Below, piece by piece: positions 1 to 7,323 of a stretch of DNA of 14,479 bases (position 1 is its first letter; each line of letters begins with the position of its first letter). This DNA comes from Alphaproteobacteria bacterium (GTDB lineage: Bacteria > Pseudomonadota > Alphaproteobacteria > Sphingomonadales > Sphingomonadaceae). The position numbers and the translations under genes were made by a program. The notes beneath the pieces were generated by a model. That model was not told the origin of the DNA, searched no databases, and saw only the letters and a list, made by a program, of their open reading frames with translations. The stretch is from the NCBI GenBank assembly GCA_018828205.1, contig JAHJWA010000051.1, positions 1 through 14,479 of the forward strand, read 5' to 3'.

Positions 1-990
1 CTCGGTACGGCCAATACGCTGGTCTATGTCGAAGGTCAGGGCATCGTTCTCAACGAGCCATCGGTGGTCGCGATCGAGACGATCAACGGCACCAAGCGCG
101 TCAAGGCGGTGGGCGAAGACGCCAAGATGATGATGGGCAAGACTCCCGATTCCATCGAAGCGATCCGTCCGCTTCGCGACGGCGTCATCGCCGACATCGA
201 AATCGCCGAGGAAATGATCAAGCATTTCATCCGCAAGGTGCACGGCCGCAAGAGCCTGATGCGCTACCCCGAGATCACCATCTGCGTGCCCTCGGGCTCG
301 ACCAGCGTCGAGCGCCGCGCGATCCGCGACGCCGCGAGCAACGCCGGCGCCAGCCAGGTCTATCTGATCCTCGAACCCATGGCCGCCGCGATCGGCGCCG
401 ACATGCCGGTCACCGAACCGGTGGGTTCGATGGTGGTCGATATCGGCGGCGGCACCACGGAGGTCGCGGTGCTCTCGCTGCGCGGGCTCGCCTACACCAC
501 CTCGGTGCGCACCGGCGGCGACAAGATGGACGAGGCGATCGTCTCCTATGTCCGCCGCCATCACAATCTGCTGATCGGCGAGGCCACCGCCGAGCGGATC
601 AAGAAGGATTACGGCATCGCCGTCGCGCCGACCGACGGCATCGGCGAGTCGATCACGCTCAAGGGGCGCGATCTGGTCAACGGCGTGCCCAAGGAAATCA
701 CCATCAACCAGGGCCATATCGCCGAGGCGCTGAGCGAGCCGATCGGCGCGATCGTCGAGGGCGTCCGCATCGCGCTCGAGAACACCGCTCCCGAGCTGGC
801 CGCCGACATCGTCGACCAGGGCATCGTCCTGACCGGCGGCGGTGCGCTGATCCAGGGTCTCGACCAATATCTGCGCGAGGAAACCGGCCTGCCGGTGACC
901 ATCGCCGAGGATCCGCTCACCTGCGTCGCGATCGGCACCGGTCGGGCGATGGAAGACGAGAGATACCGCGGCGTCTTGATGACCGCGTAA
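1..990 (+). CDS. mreB: Rod-shape-determining protein MreB (5' end cut off)
   Basis: Bacterial actin homologue that forms membrane-bound filaments and directs lateral-wall synthesis by the elongasome. Frame 1 is open from base 1; the GTG at 64 is internal, because the upstream codons already read LGTANTLVYVEGQGIVLNEP, the MreB phosphate-1 loop minus its first Asp. About 329 residues are visible, and probably fewer than 20 are missing on the left. The phosphate-2 motif DIGGGTTE starts at base 439 (fragment residue 147), and the adenosine motif VLTGGGALIQGL lies near bases 826-861. The TAA stop is at 988-990, and mreC starts 33 bp later, so this is the first gene of the visible mre-mrd operon. 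The promoter lies outside the window. Identity is very secure. Confidence 0.97.
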   Translation, partial: LGTANTLVYVEGQGIVLNEPSVVAIETINGTKRVKAVGEDAKMMMGKTPDSIEAIRPLRDGVIADIEIAEEMIKHFIRKVHGRKSLMRYPEITICVPSGSTSVERRAIRDAASNAGASQVYLILEPMAAAIGADMPVTEPVGSMVVDIGGGTTEVAVLSLRGLAYTTSVRTGGDKMDEAIVSYVRRHHNLLIGEATAERIKKDYGIAVAPTDGIGESITLKGRDLVNGVPKEITINQGHIAEALSEPIGAIVEGVRIALENTAPELAADIVDQGIVLTGGGALIQGLDQYLREETGLPVTIAEDPLTCVAIGTGRAMEDERYRGVLMTA

Positions 991-1023
991 ACGCTCGTGC
1001 AACACTAGGGGAAGACGGCCGCC

Positions 1024-1914
1024 ATGGCGCCGACAGGACAACGGCGCTCGAGCTATTCGCGTAAGGCGCAATACAGCCTATTCACCGGCTACATCGCCGC
1101 GGGTGCGGGTGCGCTCGTGGGGGCGGTGCTGCTGGGCCTGTCGCTGTGGCAGCCGGGCTTTCTTTCGGGTCTCAGCGGGACCGCGCAGGATGCCGCCGCA
1201 CCGGTGACCCAGCCGGTTGCCGCAGCCCGCACCGAGAGCAAGGGCTTCATCGATGCGGTGCGCGGCTATTACCGCGCCGGATCGCAGAACGCCGCGCTCA
1301 AGCGCGAGATGGAACTGGCCCGGATCCGGCTCGCCGAGGCCGCCGCGGTCAAACAGGAGAACCGCCGTCTGCGGGGCCTGCTCGGCCTGCACGAGAGCGA
1401 GGCCCGGCCGGTCACGATCGCCCGCCTGGTCGGGGCGAGCGCGGCGAGTTCGCGGCGCTTCGCCTATCTCGGAGCCGGGCGCAGCGATGGCGTCGCGGTC
1501 GGCATGCCGGTCCGCAGCCCGCGCGGCGTGGTCGGCAGGATACTCGAGGTCGGCAATCACAGCGCCCGGGTGCTGCTGCTGACCGATCCCGAAAGCGTGC
1601 TCCCGGTCCGCCGCGCCAAGGACGAGGTCGTGGCCTTCGCCGAAGGGCGCGGCGACGGTCTCATCCGGATCCGGCTGATCAATCTCGGGATCAACCCGCT
1701 CGAACCGGGCGATCTGTTCGTAACCAGCGGTGCGGGCGGCTATTACCAGCCCGGCGTGGCGGTCGCCATCGCGACCGAGATCACCGATGACGGCGCTCTC
1801 GCCCGGATCGTCAGCGATCCCGCGGCGACCGATTACGTCGCGGTGCTGCCGATCTTCGAACCCGAGGCGGTGACCGGGGCCGATACGCCGATCGAGCGCG
1901 AACTGGGCGAATAG
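1024..1914 (+). CDS. mreC: Rod-shape-determining protein MreC
   Basis: Bitopic inner-membrane protein of the elongasome; in the family, MreC binds and activates PBP2. The 296 residues begin with a short basic cytoplasmic tail, then one membrane segment at about residues 19-42 (FTGYIAAGAGALVGAVLLGL). A Pro/Ala-rich linker follows, then a coiled coil at about 88-120 (QNAALKREMELARIRLAEA) that normally mediates dimerisation, and the beta-rich MreC core from about 127 to 285 with the family-like segments GRSDGVAVGMPV and VLLLTDPESVLPV. The ATG at 1024 is preceded by a purine-rich AGGGGAAG about 10 bases upstream. Length and layout are normal. The gene follows mreB and is separated from the mreD GTG by two bases. 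Confidence 0.96.
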   Translation: MAPTGQRRSSYSRKAQYSLFTGYIAAGAGALVGAVLLGLSLWQPGFLSGLSGTAQDAAAPVTQPVAAARTESKGFIDAVRGYYRAGSQNAALKREMELARIRLAEAAAVKQENRRLRGLLGLHESEARPVTIARLVGASAASSRRFAYLGAGRSDGVAVGMPVRSPRGVVGRILEVGNHSARVLLLTDPESVLPVRRAKDEVVAFAEGRGDGLIRIRLINLGINPLEPGDLFVTSGAGGYYQPGVAVAIATEITDDGALARIVSDPAATDYVAVLPIFEPEAVTGADTPIERELGE

Positions 1915-1916
1915 GC

Positions 1917-2471
1917 GTGGACCGCTTCGCTCCCAAATCGCGCAGCGACGCCTATGGCAAGCGGATCAACCGCTCGCATTCGACCGCGGTCGCCACCGTG
2001 GTTCCCTATCTCTCGATCCTGATCGCCTCCTTCCTGCCGGTGTTCTTCATCGCCGCCGCCCTGCCGATCGTGCCCCCGCTGGGTTTCCTGATGCTGCTGG
2101 CCTGGCGGCTGGTGCGCCCCGGCCTGCTGCCCGTCTGGGCCGGCTTCCCGCTGGGGCTGTTCGACGATCTTTTCAGCGGGCAGCCGCTGGGCAGCGCGAT
2201 CCTGCTGTGGTCGGCGGCGATGATCGTCGTCGAGATGGTCGAGACGCGCTTCCCCTGGCGCAGCTTCGCGCAGGACTGGTTCACGGCGGGTTTAATCCTC
2301 TTGGTTTATGTCCCTGCGGCAATGCTCGTTTCGGGCGGTGAACCCACGCTTGCCGCTCTCGTCGCTCTGGGGCCCCAGCTCGTGTTTTCGATCCTCGTCT
2401 TTCCGCTGTTCGCGCGCCTCGTGGCGCGGCTCGACCGGCTGCGCCTGACCCGCTGGCGGACCGTCGGATGA
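1917..2471 (+). CDS. mreD: Rod-shape-determining protein MreD
   Basis: Small polytopic inner-membrane protein that partners MreC in the elongasome. The 184 residues start with a basic, soluble N-terminus of about 27 residues. Hydrophobic segments then follow at roughly 28-55, 57-75, 95-108, 122-140 and 146-166, which fits the 5-6 helices usual for MreD. The segment GLFDDLFSGQPLGSA matches the conserved G-x-x-D-D-x-x-S-G-x-P-L-G pattern of the family. The start is a GTG two bases after the mreC stop, and the end overlaps mrdA in an ATGA (2468-2471), so translational coupling is likely on both sides. MreD is weakly conserved, and the call rests on this motif plus gene order. Confidence 0.93.
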   Translation: MDRFAPKSRSDAYGKRINRSHSTAVATVVPYLSILIASFLPVFFIAAALPIVPPLGFLMLLAWRLVRPGLLPVWAGFPLGLFDDLFSGQPLGSAILLWSAAMIVVEMVETRFPWRSFAQDWFTAGLILLVYVPAAMLVSGGEPTLAALVALGPQLVFSILVFPLFARLVARLDRLRLTRWRTVG

Positions 2472-4615
2472 AACTGGGCAAGACCAAGCGCGACCATGTC
2501 AGCAGCACGACGCTGGACCAGGCCTTTTCGCGGCGCAGCTTCGTCATCGGCGCAGGCATGGGCGGGATCGGGGTGCTGCTCGCGGCGCGGATGGCCTTCA
2601 TCGCCATCGCCGAGAACGAGAAATACGAGCTGGAATCCGAGAGCAACCGCGTCAATCTGTCGCTGATCCCGCCGCGGCGCGGGTGGATTCTCGATCGCAA
2701 CGGCGCGCCGCTGGCCTCGAACAGGGCGGATTTCCGCGTCGATGTCATCCCCGACCAGCTGGTCGACACCAGCGCGACGCTGGCCGCGCTGGGCAATATA
2801 CTCGATCTCGACGCCGCGACCATGGCCGACATCACCAAGCGGGTCGACGAGGCGGCATCGTTCCAGCCGGTCGAGATCGCCACCGGTCTCGATTACGAGG
2901 ATTTCGCCGCGGTCAGCGTGAGGCTGCCCGATCTGCCCGGGGTGATCCCCCAGCGCGGTTTTTCGCGCTTCTATCCGACCGGGCCCAGCGTCGGGCATCT
3001 GCTCGGCTATGTCGGCCCCGCCAATGCCGAGGAATATAAGGAAGAGGGCGATCCGCTGCTGATCACCCCCGGCTTCAAGATCGGCAAGGATGCGCTCGAA
3101 CACCAGTTCGAGCAGGATCTGCGCGGCGTGCCTGGCGCGCGCCGCGTCGAGGTCACCGCCTCGGGGCGCATCGTCAAGGAACTGGAGACCCGCGACGACG
3201 TCCAGGGCGACCCGGTGCATCTGACCATCGACGGCCCGCTGCAGGACTATGCCGCGCGCCGGATCGGGCTGGAATCGGGTTCCGCGGTGGTGATGGATTG
3301 CCGCAGCGGCGATATCCTGTGCATGTCGTCGATGCCCAGCTTCGATCCCAACAGCTTCTCCGCCGGGATCGGCAGCGTGGAATACGCGATGCTGCGCGAG
3401 GACGAGCGCGTGCCGCTGCGCAACAAGGTGCTCAAAGGGCTTTACCCGCCCGCCTCGACGGTCAAGCCGATGGTGTCGATGGCCTTGCTCAAGGCCGGGG
3501 TCGATCCGGGCGAGCGGGTCCAGTGCTCGGGCGGTCTGCGGGTGGGCAACCGCGTGTTTCGCTGCTGGAAGCGCGGCGGACACGGTCCGGTCGACATGGC
3601 GATGGGGATCTATCAATCCTGCGACGTCTATTTCTACGCCATGGCCCAGCGCATCGGGATGGATCCGATCGCGATGATGGCGCGGCGCTGCGGGATGGGC
3701 CAGGAATTCGACCTGCCGGTGACCAGCCAGTTCTACGGCACCGTCCCCGACCCCGCCTGGAAGCTCAAGAAATACGAGCAGGAATGGCAGCCCTACGACA
3801 CGGTCAACGCCACCATCGGCCAGGGCTACATGCTCGCCAATCCGCTGCAGCTGGCGGTGATGTCGGCGCGTCTCGCCACCGGTCGCCACGTCGAGCCGCG
3901 GCTCAACCGCAAGACTCCGATCAAGGGGTTCGACACGGTCGATTTCTCGGACGAACATGTCCGCTATGTTCGCCAGGCGATGAGCGACACCGTCAACGGT
4001 CCCGGCACCGCCGGGCGCGCGCGGCTACCGATCGATGACGTGCTGATGGCGGGCAAGACCGGCACCGCGCAGGTGGTCGGGCTGAACTTTTCCGACGGCC
4101 GCAGCGGGCCGTGGAAATACCGCGACCACGGGTTGTTCATCTTCTTCGCTCCCTTCGACAACCCGCGCTATGCGGGCGCGGTGGTGATCGAGCATGGCGG
4201 CGGATCGGGCTCGGCCTATCCGATCGCGCGCGACATCATGACCTTCATCTTCGATCCCGCCAAGGGCATGGAGGCGCTCACGGCGCTCGAAACGCAATGG
4301 GGCGGAACCGCGCAGGAGCGCCTGGTCCGCAAATACGCCGCCTATGCCGCGGCGGCGGGCGAGACGGTTGCCCCCGCCCCCACCCGCAGCGAAGAAATCT
4401 TCGACCGGGTCGAGGCCGAAGCCCGGCTCGCCGGTCGCCAGTCCGAGCGGCTGGGCGATCGCGTGGTGGACCCAAGGCCCGAGGCCGACCCGCGCTCTGC
4501 TCCCCGTATGCCCCAACCCGCTCCCGCGGCCTCCCCCGCCGCTGACACGGCGACGCCCGCTCCCGCGTCCACTTCGACCCCGGTGGCGGCGCCGACGCAG
4601 GGGCCCTCGCAGTGA
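2468..4615 (+). CDS. mrdA: Penicillin-binding protein 2 (elongasome transpeptidase)
   Basis: Class B PBP that cross-links the glycan strands made by RodA during lateral-wall growth. The 715 residues hold an N-terminal signal anchor (about 24-47, SFVIGAGMGGIGVLLAARMA) and the pedestal/dimerisation region with NRVNLSLIPPRRGWILDRNG. The transpeptidase domain carries all three active-site motifs: S330-T-V-K333 with catalytic Ser330, S384-C-D386 (the S-x-D form seen in PBP2), and K530-T-G532. A tail rich in Pro, Ala and Thr extends over roughly the last 60 residues beyond the catalytic domain, making the protein longer than E. coli PBP2. The start overlaps the mreD stop, and rodA begins 10 bp after the end, the usual PBP2-RodA pairing. 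Confidence 0.97.
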   Translation: MKLGKTKRDHVSSTTLDQAFSRRSFVIGAGMGGIGVLLAARMAFIAIAENEKYELESESNRVNLSLIPPRRGWILDRNGAPLASNRADFRVDVIPDQLVDTSATLAALGNILDLDAATMADITKRVDEAASFQPVEIATGLDYEDFAAVSVRLPDLPGVIPQRGFSRFYPTGPSVGHLLGYVGPANAEEYKEEGDPLLITPGFKIGKDALEHQFEQDLRGVPGARRVEVTASGRIVKELETRDDVQGDPVHLTIDGPLQDYAARRIGLESGSAVVMDCRSGDILCMSSMPSFDPNSFSAGIGSVEYAMLREDERVPLRNKVLKGLYPPASTVKPMVSMALLKAGVDPGERVQCSGGLRVGNRVFRCWKRGGHGPVDMAMGIYQSCDVYFYAMAQRIGMDPIAMMARRCGMGQEFDLPVTSQFYGTVPDPAWKLKKYEQEWQPYDTVNATIGQGYMLANPLQLAVMSARLATGRHVEPRLNRKTPIKGFDTVDFSDEHVRYVRQAMSDTVNGPGTAGRARLPIDDVLMAGKTGTAQVVGLNFSDGRSGPWKYRDHGLFIFFAPFDNPRYAGAVVIEHGGGSGSAYPIARDIMTFIFDPAKGMEALTALETQWGGTAQERLVRKYAAYAAAAGETVAPAPTRSEEIFDRVEAEARLAGRQSERLGDRVVDPRPEADPRSAPRMPQPAPAASPAADTATPAPASTSTPVAAPTQGPSQ

Positions 4616-4625
4616 GTCCCGCGCG

Positions 4626-5741
4626 ATGAGCGTCGTTCCCGCCCCGGTCGCGCGGCAGCCCTGGGGCATGCTGTTCCCGCTGTTCACGCTGATCGGCTTC
4701 GGCGCGTTGGTGCTCTTTTCGGCCGCTGGGGGGAGCTGGGAACCCTATGCCGCCTCGCATCTGGTCCGCTTCGGCGTGTTCCTGGTGATGGCGGTGGTCA
4801 TGACGCTGTTCTCGGCCGATCTCGCCAAGTTCGCCGCCTATCCGGTCTATATCCTGGTCCTGCTGCTGCTGGTGCTGGTCGAGGCGATGGGGCAGATCAA
4901 CGGCGGCAGCCAGCGCTGGCTCAATCTGGGTTTCATGCAATTGCAGCCCTCCGAACTGATGAAGCCCGCCATCGTCCTGGTGCTCGCGCGCTTCTACGGC
5001 GACCTGCCCGTGGGCATGACCGCAAGCTGGCGCGCGCTGGCCCCCGCAGGCGTGCTGATCGGTATCCCGGTCGCGCTGGTGCTGGTGCAGCCCGATCTGG
5101 GCACCTCGCTCGCCATCGTCTTCGGCGGCGGCGTGGTGATGTTTCTGGCCGGCCTGCCGATGCGCTGGTTCGCCATCCTCGGCGCAGCCGGCGCGGTGAT
5201 CGCGCCGCTGGCCTTCTTCTTCGGCCTGCAGCCCTATCAGCAGCGCCGCGTGACCACGCTGCTCGACCCGGCGAGCGACCCGCTCGGGGCGGGCTATCAC
5301 ATCACCCAGTCCAAGATCGCGATCGGCTCGGGCGGGCTGACCGGCAAGGGGTTCAACGAGGGCTCGCAGAGCCATCTGCAATATCTCCCCGAACCGCACA
5401 CCGATTTCGTGTTCGCGACCATGGCGGAAGAATGGGGTTTCGTCGGCGGCATGGTGGTGCTCGTCTGCTTCGCGCTGATCCTGCGCTGGGGCCTGCTGGT
5501 CGCGAGACGTTCCAAGGATCGCTTCGGCAAGCTGATCGCCGCGGGAATGGTGGCCACGATCTTCTTCTACGTCGCGGTCAATCTGCTGATGGTGATGGGC
5601 TTCGCCCCGGTGGTGGGCATCCCCCTGCCCTTCATGAGCCACGGCGGCTCCTCGATGCTGACCAATATGATCTGCATCGGCTCGCTGATGATGGTCAATC
5701 GCTGGAACAGCCGCCAGGGCACTTCGGGGCTGACCCGCTAG
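4626..5741 (+). CDS. rodA: Peptidoglycan glycosyltransferase RodA (SEDS family)
   Basis: SEDS-family polymerase that elongates glycan strands from lipid II in the inner membrane, working with PBP2. I place the start at ATG 4626 (MSVVPAPVARQPWG), giving 371 residues, the normal length. The open frame extends further upstream only because it runs inside mrdA. SEDS signatures visible are GGSQRWLNLGFMQLQPSE (Q96 to E110), HTDF with Asp260 at the position of the catalytic-candidate Asp of E. coli RodA (family knowledge), and the terminal GIPLPFMSHGGSS around H339-S343. About ten hydrophobic segments are present. It is the last gene of the operon and ends 22 bp before the convergent luxR-type gene, with no clear intrinsic terminator in that gap. 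Confidence 0.96.
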   Translation: MSVVPAPVARQPWGMLFPLFTLIGFGALVLFSAAGGSWEPYAASHLVRFGVFLVMAVVMTLFSADLAKFAAYPVYILVLLLLVLVEAMGQINGGSQRWLNLGFMQLQPSELMKPAIVLVLARFYGDLPVGMTASWRALAPAGVLIGIPVALVLVQPDLGTSLAIVFGGGVVMFLAGLPMRWFAILGAAGAVIAPLAFFFGLQPYQQRRVTTLLDPASDPLGAGYHITQSKIAIGSGGLTGKGFNEGSQSHLQYLPEPHTDFVFATMAEEWGFVGGMVVLVCFALILRWGLLVARRSKDRFGKLIAAGMVATIFFYVAVNLLMVMGFAPVVGIPLPFMSHGGSSMLTNMICIGSLMMVNRWNSRQGTSGLTR

Positions 5742-5763
5742 CGGCGGTCCGAAGCCGATCGCT

Positions 5764-6489
5764 TCAGAGGTAGATCAGCCGCAGCCGCAAGCCCTTGACG
5801 ACCGCCGCGATCCGGTCGCGCGCCTCGAGCTTGTCGTAGATCCGGGTGATATAGGTCTTCACCGTATCGGGAGAGAGATCGAGGATGGTCGCGATGTCGG
5901 TGCGCGACTTGCCATGCGCGAGCCATTGCAGCACCTCCGCCTCGCGTTCCGACAGGCTGGCGTCGTCGCCGTCCTGGTCGAGCAGATTGCACACCCGCAT
6001 CTGCGCGGCGCGCGACAGCGCCTTGATCATCGAGACATGCTCGGGCGGAACCTCCTCGATCGGACGGCCCCAGTCGAAGCTGGCATAGGCATCGCGGTTG
6101 TTGGGGCCGAACAGCGGCAGGCCGACCCCGTGGACGAGGCCGAATTTGCTCGAGGCCTCGAAATAGTCCTCGTGCTCCTTGCTGTTGGTCCCCATCCGCC
6201 GCGCCTCGCTCCAGGTCAGCATCGCGCCGTGACGCAGCGTACGCTCGGGGATCGGATCGTGGCGGCGGAATTCCTTGCGCTCATAGAGCTCGACCCATTC
6301 GGGATCGAAGCCCACGGCATGGATCTGCGTCCGCGCGGATGTGGGTTCTTCGTAGATCGGGGAGAAATGGTAGCTGCGGCGGATCGCGCCAAGATCGCCC
6401 GCCACGTCGCAGACGTAGCGGATCGTCTCGCCAATGCAGAACAGGTTCTCAACCTTGGTCAGGGGATCGACGAGCACACACTCCTTCAT
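5764..6489 (-). CDS. LuxR-type AHL-responsive transcription regulator (orphan in this window)
   Basis: Two-domain quorum-sensing regulator of 241 residues. The N-terminal autoinducer-binding domain carries all six canonical residues at TraR spacing: W65-x3-Y69, D78-P79, W93 and G121. The C-terminal GerE/LuxR helix-turn-helix (about 179-235) has the three conserved residues E183, L187 and G193 within LSEREAEVLQWLAHG, followed by the recognition region DLSPDTVKTYITRIYDKL. I chose ATG 6489 because GGAG lies 8 bases upstream (CGGAGAACTTCTATG) and a good promoter sits at 6551-6579; an upstream start at 6579 would fall on that promoter. No luxI-type synthase is in the window, so this is either a solo or its synthase lies elsewhere. 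It is convergent with rodA and divergent from the small gene at 6674. Target genes cannot be inferred from the sequence. Confidence 0.93.
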   Translation of the reverse strand: MKECVLVDPLTKVENLFCIGETIRYVCDVAGDLGAIRRSYHFSPIYEEPTSARTQIHAVGFDPEWVELYERKEFRRHDPIPERTLRHGAMLTWSEARRMGTNSKEHEDYFEASSKFGLVHGVGLPLFGPNNRDAYASFDWGRPIEEVPPEHVSMIKALSRAAQMRVCNLLDQDGDDASLSEREAEVLQWLAHGKSRTDIATILDLSPDTVKTYITRIYDKLEARDRIAAVVKGLRLRLIYL

Positions 6490-6550
6490 AGAAGTTCTCC
6501 GAACCAAAAGGGCCTTGTCCCCCAACGGTCCGACAGCGAACTTGCGATAG

Positions 6551-6579
6551 ATCATATATACAAGGCTCAGCGCGATCAA
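6551..6579 (-). promoter_or_regulatory. Sigma-70-like promoter of the luxR-type gene
   Basis: Read on the minus strand: -35 TTGATC (6579-6574), a 17-base spacer, then -10 TATGAT (6556-6551). The -10 matches consensus in 5 of 6 bases and the -35 in 4 of 6. Transcription would start near 6544, leaving a leader of about 55 bases before ATG 6489. The surrounding TATATATGATC is AT-rich against a GC-rich background. The outer CTTG...CAAG arms form a loose 24-bp symmetry that does not match a lux box. Confidence 0.6.
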
Positions 6580-6673
6580 GACATCCCCCCTTCGTCTTTC
6601 GATCGTCCCACCTCCGCAACACTCGCGCGCCGCTTTGACGGTGCTTGTTGCGTTTCACGATCGAGGAATTGTC

Positions 6674-7008
6674 ATGTTGCAGCAGCAAGAGCGCGACGCG
6701 CTCCCCGCCTACGCGCTCGAACGCCTGTCGCGTTCGGGCAAAAGCCCGAGACATTCGGCAGCATCGAGGACAAATGGCGGCTGCTGGTGATCCTGTTCGG
6801 ACGCCAGAACCAGGCTCGCAAGACCGCGCTGCGCGACATCCACACGCTGCTCGACCTGCCGCAGCATGTCGCCTTCCGCCTGGTGCGCGGGCTCGAGCTG
6901 GGCCGGCTGATCACCGTGGGCGCCTGCCTCCACGACGCCTTCGCCGCCGAGCTCGAGCTGACCGAGGAATGCTCGACCCTGGTAACCCGGGTGCTCGCCC
7001 ACGGCTGA
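6674..7008 (+). pseudogene. Small winged-helix (MarR-like) gene with an internal frameshift
   Basis: ATG 6674 has a strong ribosome site (GAGGAATTGTCATG) and opens a frame reading MLQQQERDALPAYALERLSR, but this frame ends at TGA 6788-6790 after 38 codons. The -1 frame then carries a coherent C-terminus to the TGA at 7006-7008: IEDKWRLLVILFGRQNQ, LDLPQHVAFRLVRGLELGRL and AELELTEECSTLVTRVL. Its pattern (helix, recognition helix with R-x-V-x-x-L-E, then a wing and LT-E) resembles a minimal MarR-type winged helix. One missing base would restore a protein of about 111 residues. The frames need to join around 6735-6748, where CGGGC-AAAA-GCCCG forms a perfect hairpin. The run of four A is not a classical -1 slippery heptamer, so I favour a mutation or an assembly error over programmed frameshifting. 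The exact function is unknown. Confidence 0.55.
6735..6748. other. Hairpin at the frameshift point (CGGGC-AAAA-GCCCG)
   Basis: A perfect 5-bp GC stem with a four-A loop lies exactly where the small winged-helix frame must change. Such structures promote replication slippage and can also cause sequencing errors. A related element, CGGGC-AAAAC-GCCCG, occurs at 11361-11375 in the leader of the prohead protease; I treat the similarity as chance. Confidence 0.7.
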
Positions 7009-7022
7009 GGTCAGATTGCCCC

Positions 7023-7050
7023 TTTTCATCGGCGAGAAGCCCGCTATATG
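7023..7050 (+). promoter_or_regulatory. Possible promoter of tRNA-Lys
   Basis: TATATG at 7045-7050 is a reasonable -10 in otherwise GC-rich DNA, about 43 bases before the mature tRNA. TTTTCA at 7023-7028, with a 16-base spacer, is a weak -35 candidate matching 4 of 6 bases. A GC inverted repeat, CCCC-GAGTC-GGGG (7058-7070), lies in the leader. The call rests on position and the -10 only. Confidence 0.35.
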
Positions 7051-7092
7051 AGCGCCTCCCCGAGTCGGGGTGCCGATGACAATCCGGCATGT

Positions 7093-7168
<76 letters not shown>

Positions 7169-7186
7169 TTTTTTCAATATGTTAGC

Positions 7187-7224
7187 GGTTACCTTGCCCC
7201 TCGTAAGGTAACGTATAGGTAACC
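7187..7224. repeat. Three copies of AGGTAAC/GTTACCT next to the att site
   Basis: GGTTACCTT (7187-7195) is followed by AAGGTAAC (7205-7212), giving a perfect 8-bp inverted repeat around a 9-base spacer. A third copy, AGGTAACC (7217-7224), follows in direct orientation exactly 11 bp, one helical turn, after the second. Short repeats flanking an integration core in this way resemble integrase arm sites or excisionase sites. A repressor operator or a terminator-like stem for the minus-strand spike transcript is also possible, although no T-run follows. Confidence 0.6.
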
Positions 7225-7323
7225 GGGGAGCGGTCAATGACAGGCAGGGGCCCGCCGCCCCCCGCAAACCGCCGAGGCATAGCCTTAGTTAGAACATCAG
7301 GCGAACATCGAAAACGAGGCAGG

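Noticed and set aside
2306..3958. 550-codon open frame on the minus strand
   Set aside because: It is a mirror frame of mrdA in GC-rich DNA, is His/Arg/Gly-rich, and has no recognisable domain; mrdA shows all active-site motifs on the other strand.
4344..4625. Upstream extension of the rodA frame
   Set aside because: It would overlap the end of mrdA and encodes an Arg/Pro-rich stretch; ATG 4626 gives the normal RodA length and N-terminus.
4278..5642. 454-codon minus-strand frame across mrdA and rodA
   Set aside because: Antisense shadow of rodA; low-complexity His/Gln/Arg composition, while rodA carries clear SEDS motifs.
5742..5763. Bidirectional terminator between rodA and the luxR-type gene
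   Set aside because: The 22-bp gap has only a 3-bp GC pairing and no T-run on either strand.
6544..6567. Possible lux box overlapping the luxR-type promoter
   Set aside because: The CTTG...CAAG symmetry spans 24 bp and the inner TGTA/CGCA half-sites are too far apart for the usual 20-bp lux box.
6736..6750. Programmed -1 frameshift at the AAAA run
   Set aside because: GGC AAA AGC does not provide the X-XXY-YYZ slippery pattern, and slipping back would pair tRNA-Lys with CAA. A mutation or sequence error is simpler.
5914..7008. 364-codon plus-strand frame
   Set aside because: Most of it is antisense to the luxR-type gene. Only its last ~88 codons look coding, and those belong to the frameshifted gene at 6674.
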